Shown: one piece after another, positions 4,903-5,111 of the stretch
Layout: the number at the start of each line of letters is the position of its first letter
Numbering within the stretch: position 1 is the first letter of the stretch
NCBI GenBank assembly: GCA_039989855.1
Contig: JBDXGZ010000014.1
Span: 1-5,111 of the forward strand
Direction: 5' to 3'
DNA from: CALFVT01 sp039989855
Lineage (GTDB): Bacteria > Pseudomonadota > Alphaproteobacteria > Caulobacterales > Maricaulaceae
DNA length: 5,111 nucleotides
Translations under genes and position numbers: made by a program
Notes under the pieces: generated by a model
Database searches by the model: none
What the model saw: the letters and a program-made list of their open reading frames with translations, nothing else
Told to the model about the DNA's origin: nothing

Positions 4903-5111
4903 ATGAAAATTAAATCTATTATAACGGCAGCGATTTTATCTATTGCACTGGCAACTAGCGGTATAGCTGGCGCGCAATCTTCCACGCAGAAAGCTCAAGC
5001 GCATTATTTTACCGCTTTGGAAGCCTTTGATAGCGGCGATTATCAGGGAGCTTTAGATGGCGTGCAAAAGGCAGAAGCCATCAGCGGCAAAACAGGTGAT
5101 GTCTTACTGAA
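4864..5111 (+). repeat. Direct repeat, copy 2
   Basis: Gap-free match to 2971-3218 (13 differences in 248 bp). The left limit is sharp at 4864; the right end lies outside the window. Two of the differences fall in the leader (around 2998 and 3002 in copy 1), yet a purine-rich ribosome site remains. Confidence 0.95.
4903..5111 (+). CDS. Second copy of the secreted TPR protein, 3' end outside window
   Basis: ATG at 4903, with AAAGGG 7 nt upstream, opens a frame of 69 codons to the window edge. It begins MKIKSIITAAILSIALATSG and has the same AGA|Q cleavage site and first TPR helix pair as the 3010 gene. Eleven bases differ between the copies in the coding part. Three amino-acid changes fall in the signal peptide (M7I, A8T, V11I) and only one in the mature protein (A37T), against six silent changes there. 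That ratio suggests selection has kept the protein sequence, so this copy was functional through most of their divergence. Whether it continues to an IalB-like domain, and with which G-tract length, cannot be seen here. Confidence 0.9.
   Translation, partial: MKIKSIITAAILSIALATSGIAGAQSSTQKAQAHYFTALEAFDSGDYQGALDGVQKAEAISGKTGDVLL

Overview
The window looks like accessory DNA from an alphaproteobacterium, probably plasmid-borne or carried on an integrated element. This rests on a replication-initiator-like gene with origin-like sequence beside it, debris of an IS3-family element whose protein signatures are common in alphaproteobacteria, and secreted proteins with a TPR and an apparent IalB-like domain. 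GC content is moderate to low. The species cannot be named from the sequence.

Left part (1-1216, read on the minus strand). A replication-initiator-like winged-helix gene runs off the left edge. Its linker-coding section holds three copies of a 7-bp motif at an exact 11-bp period, with a fourth in phase, which look like iterons inside the gene. Upstream lie a strong ribosome binding site, a 25-codon leader frame whose stop overlaps the rep start (ATGA), two palindromes, a perfect DnaA box and a perfect 13-bp inverted repeat. Together these suggest a replication origin and its control region.

Middle (about 1221-1690, minus strand). This is a dead IS3-family element. The end of OrfA, the first residues of OrfB and the last ~40 residues of OrfB survive; the catalytic core is deleted and OrfA is frameshifted.

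Right part (1838-5111, plus strand). Two closely spaced genes encode secreted proteins. The first (379 aa, TTG start) is unrecognised; it ends in an acidic tail with four 18-residue repeats that each begin Ile-Trp, then a short Cys/Trp motif. The second has a signal peptide, TPR helices, a coiled coil, a novel middle domain and a C-terminal domain resembling IalB. Its frame is broken by one extra G in a run of nine; with eight Gs it would encode 560 aa. After 209 bp containing a relic of a serine recombinase, a second copy of this gene begins, 95% identical over the 248 bp visible and with mainly synonymous changes in the mature part. The window therefore enters a tandem array of TPR/IalB-like secreted proteins.

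How the parts work together is inference: the left side would maintain the replicon, while the right side is cargo of unknown, probably envelope-associated, function. The points most worth checking are the G9 tract (phase-variation switch or sequencing error), the tandem gene array, the Ile-Trp repeat protein, and the iterons inside rep.
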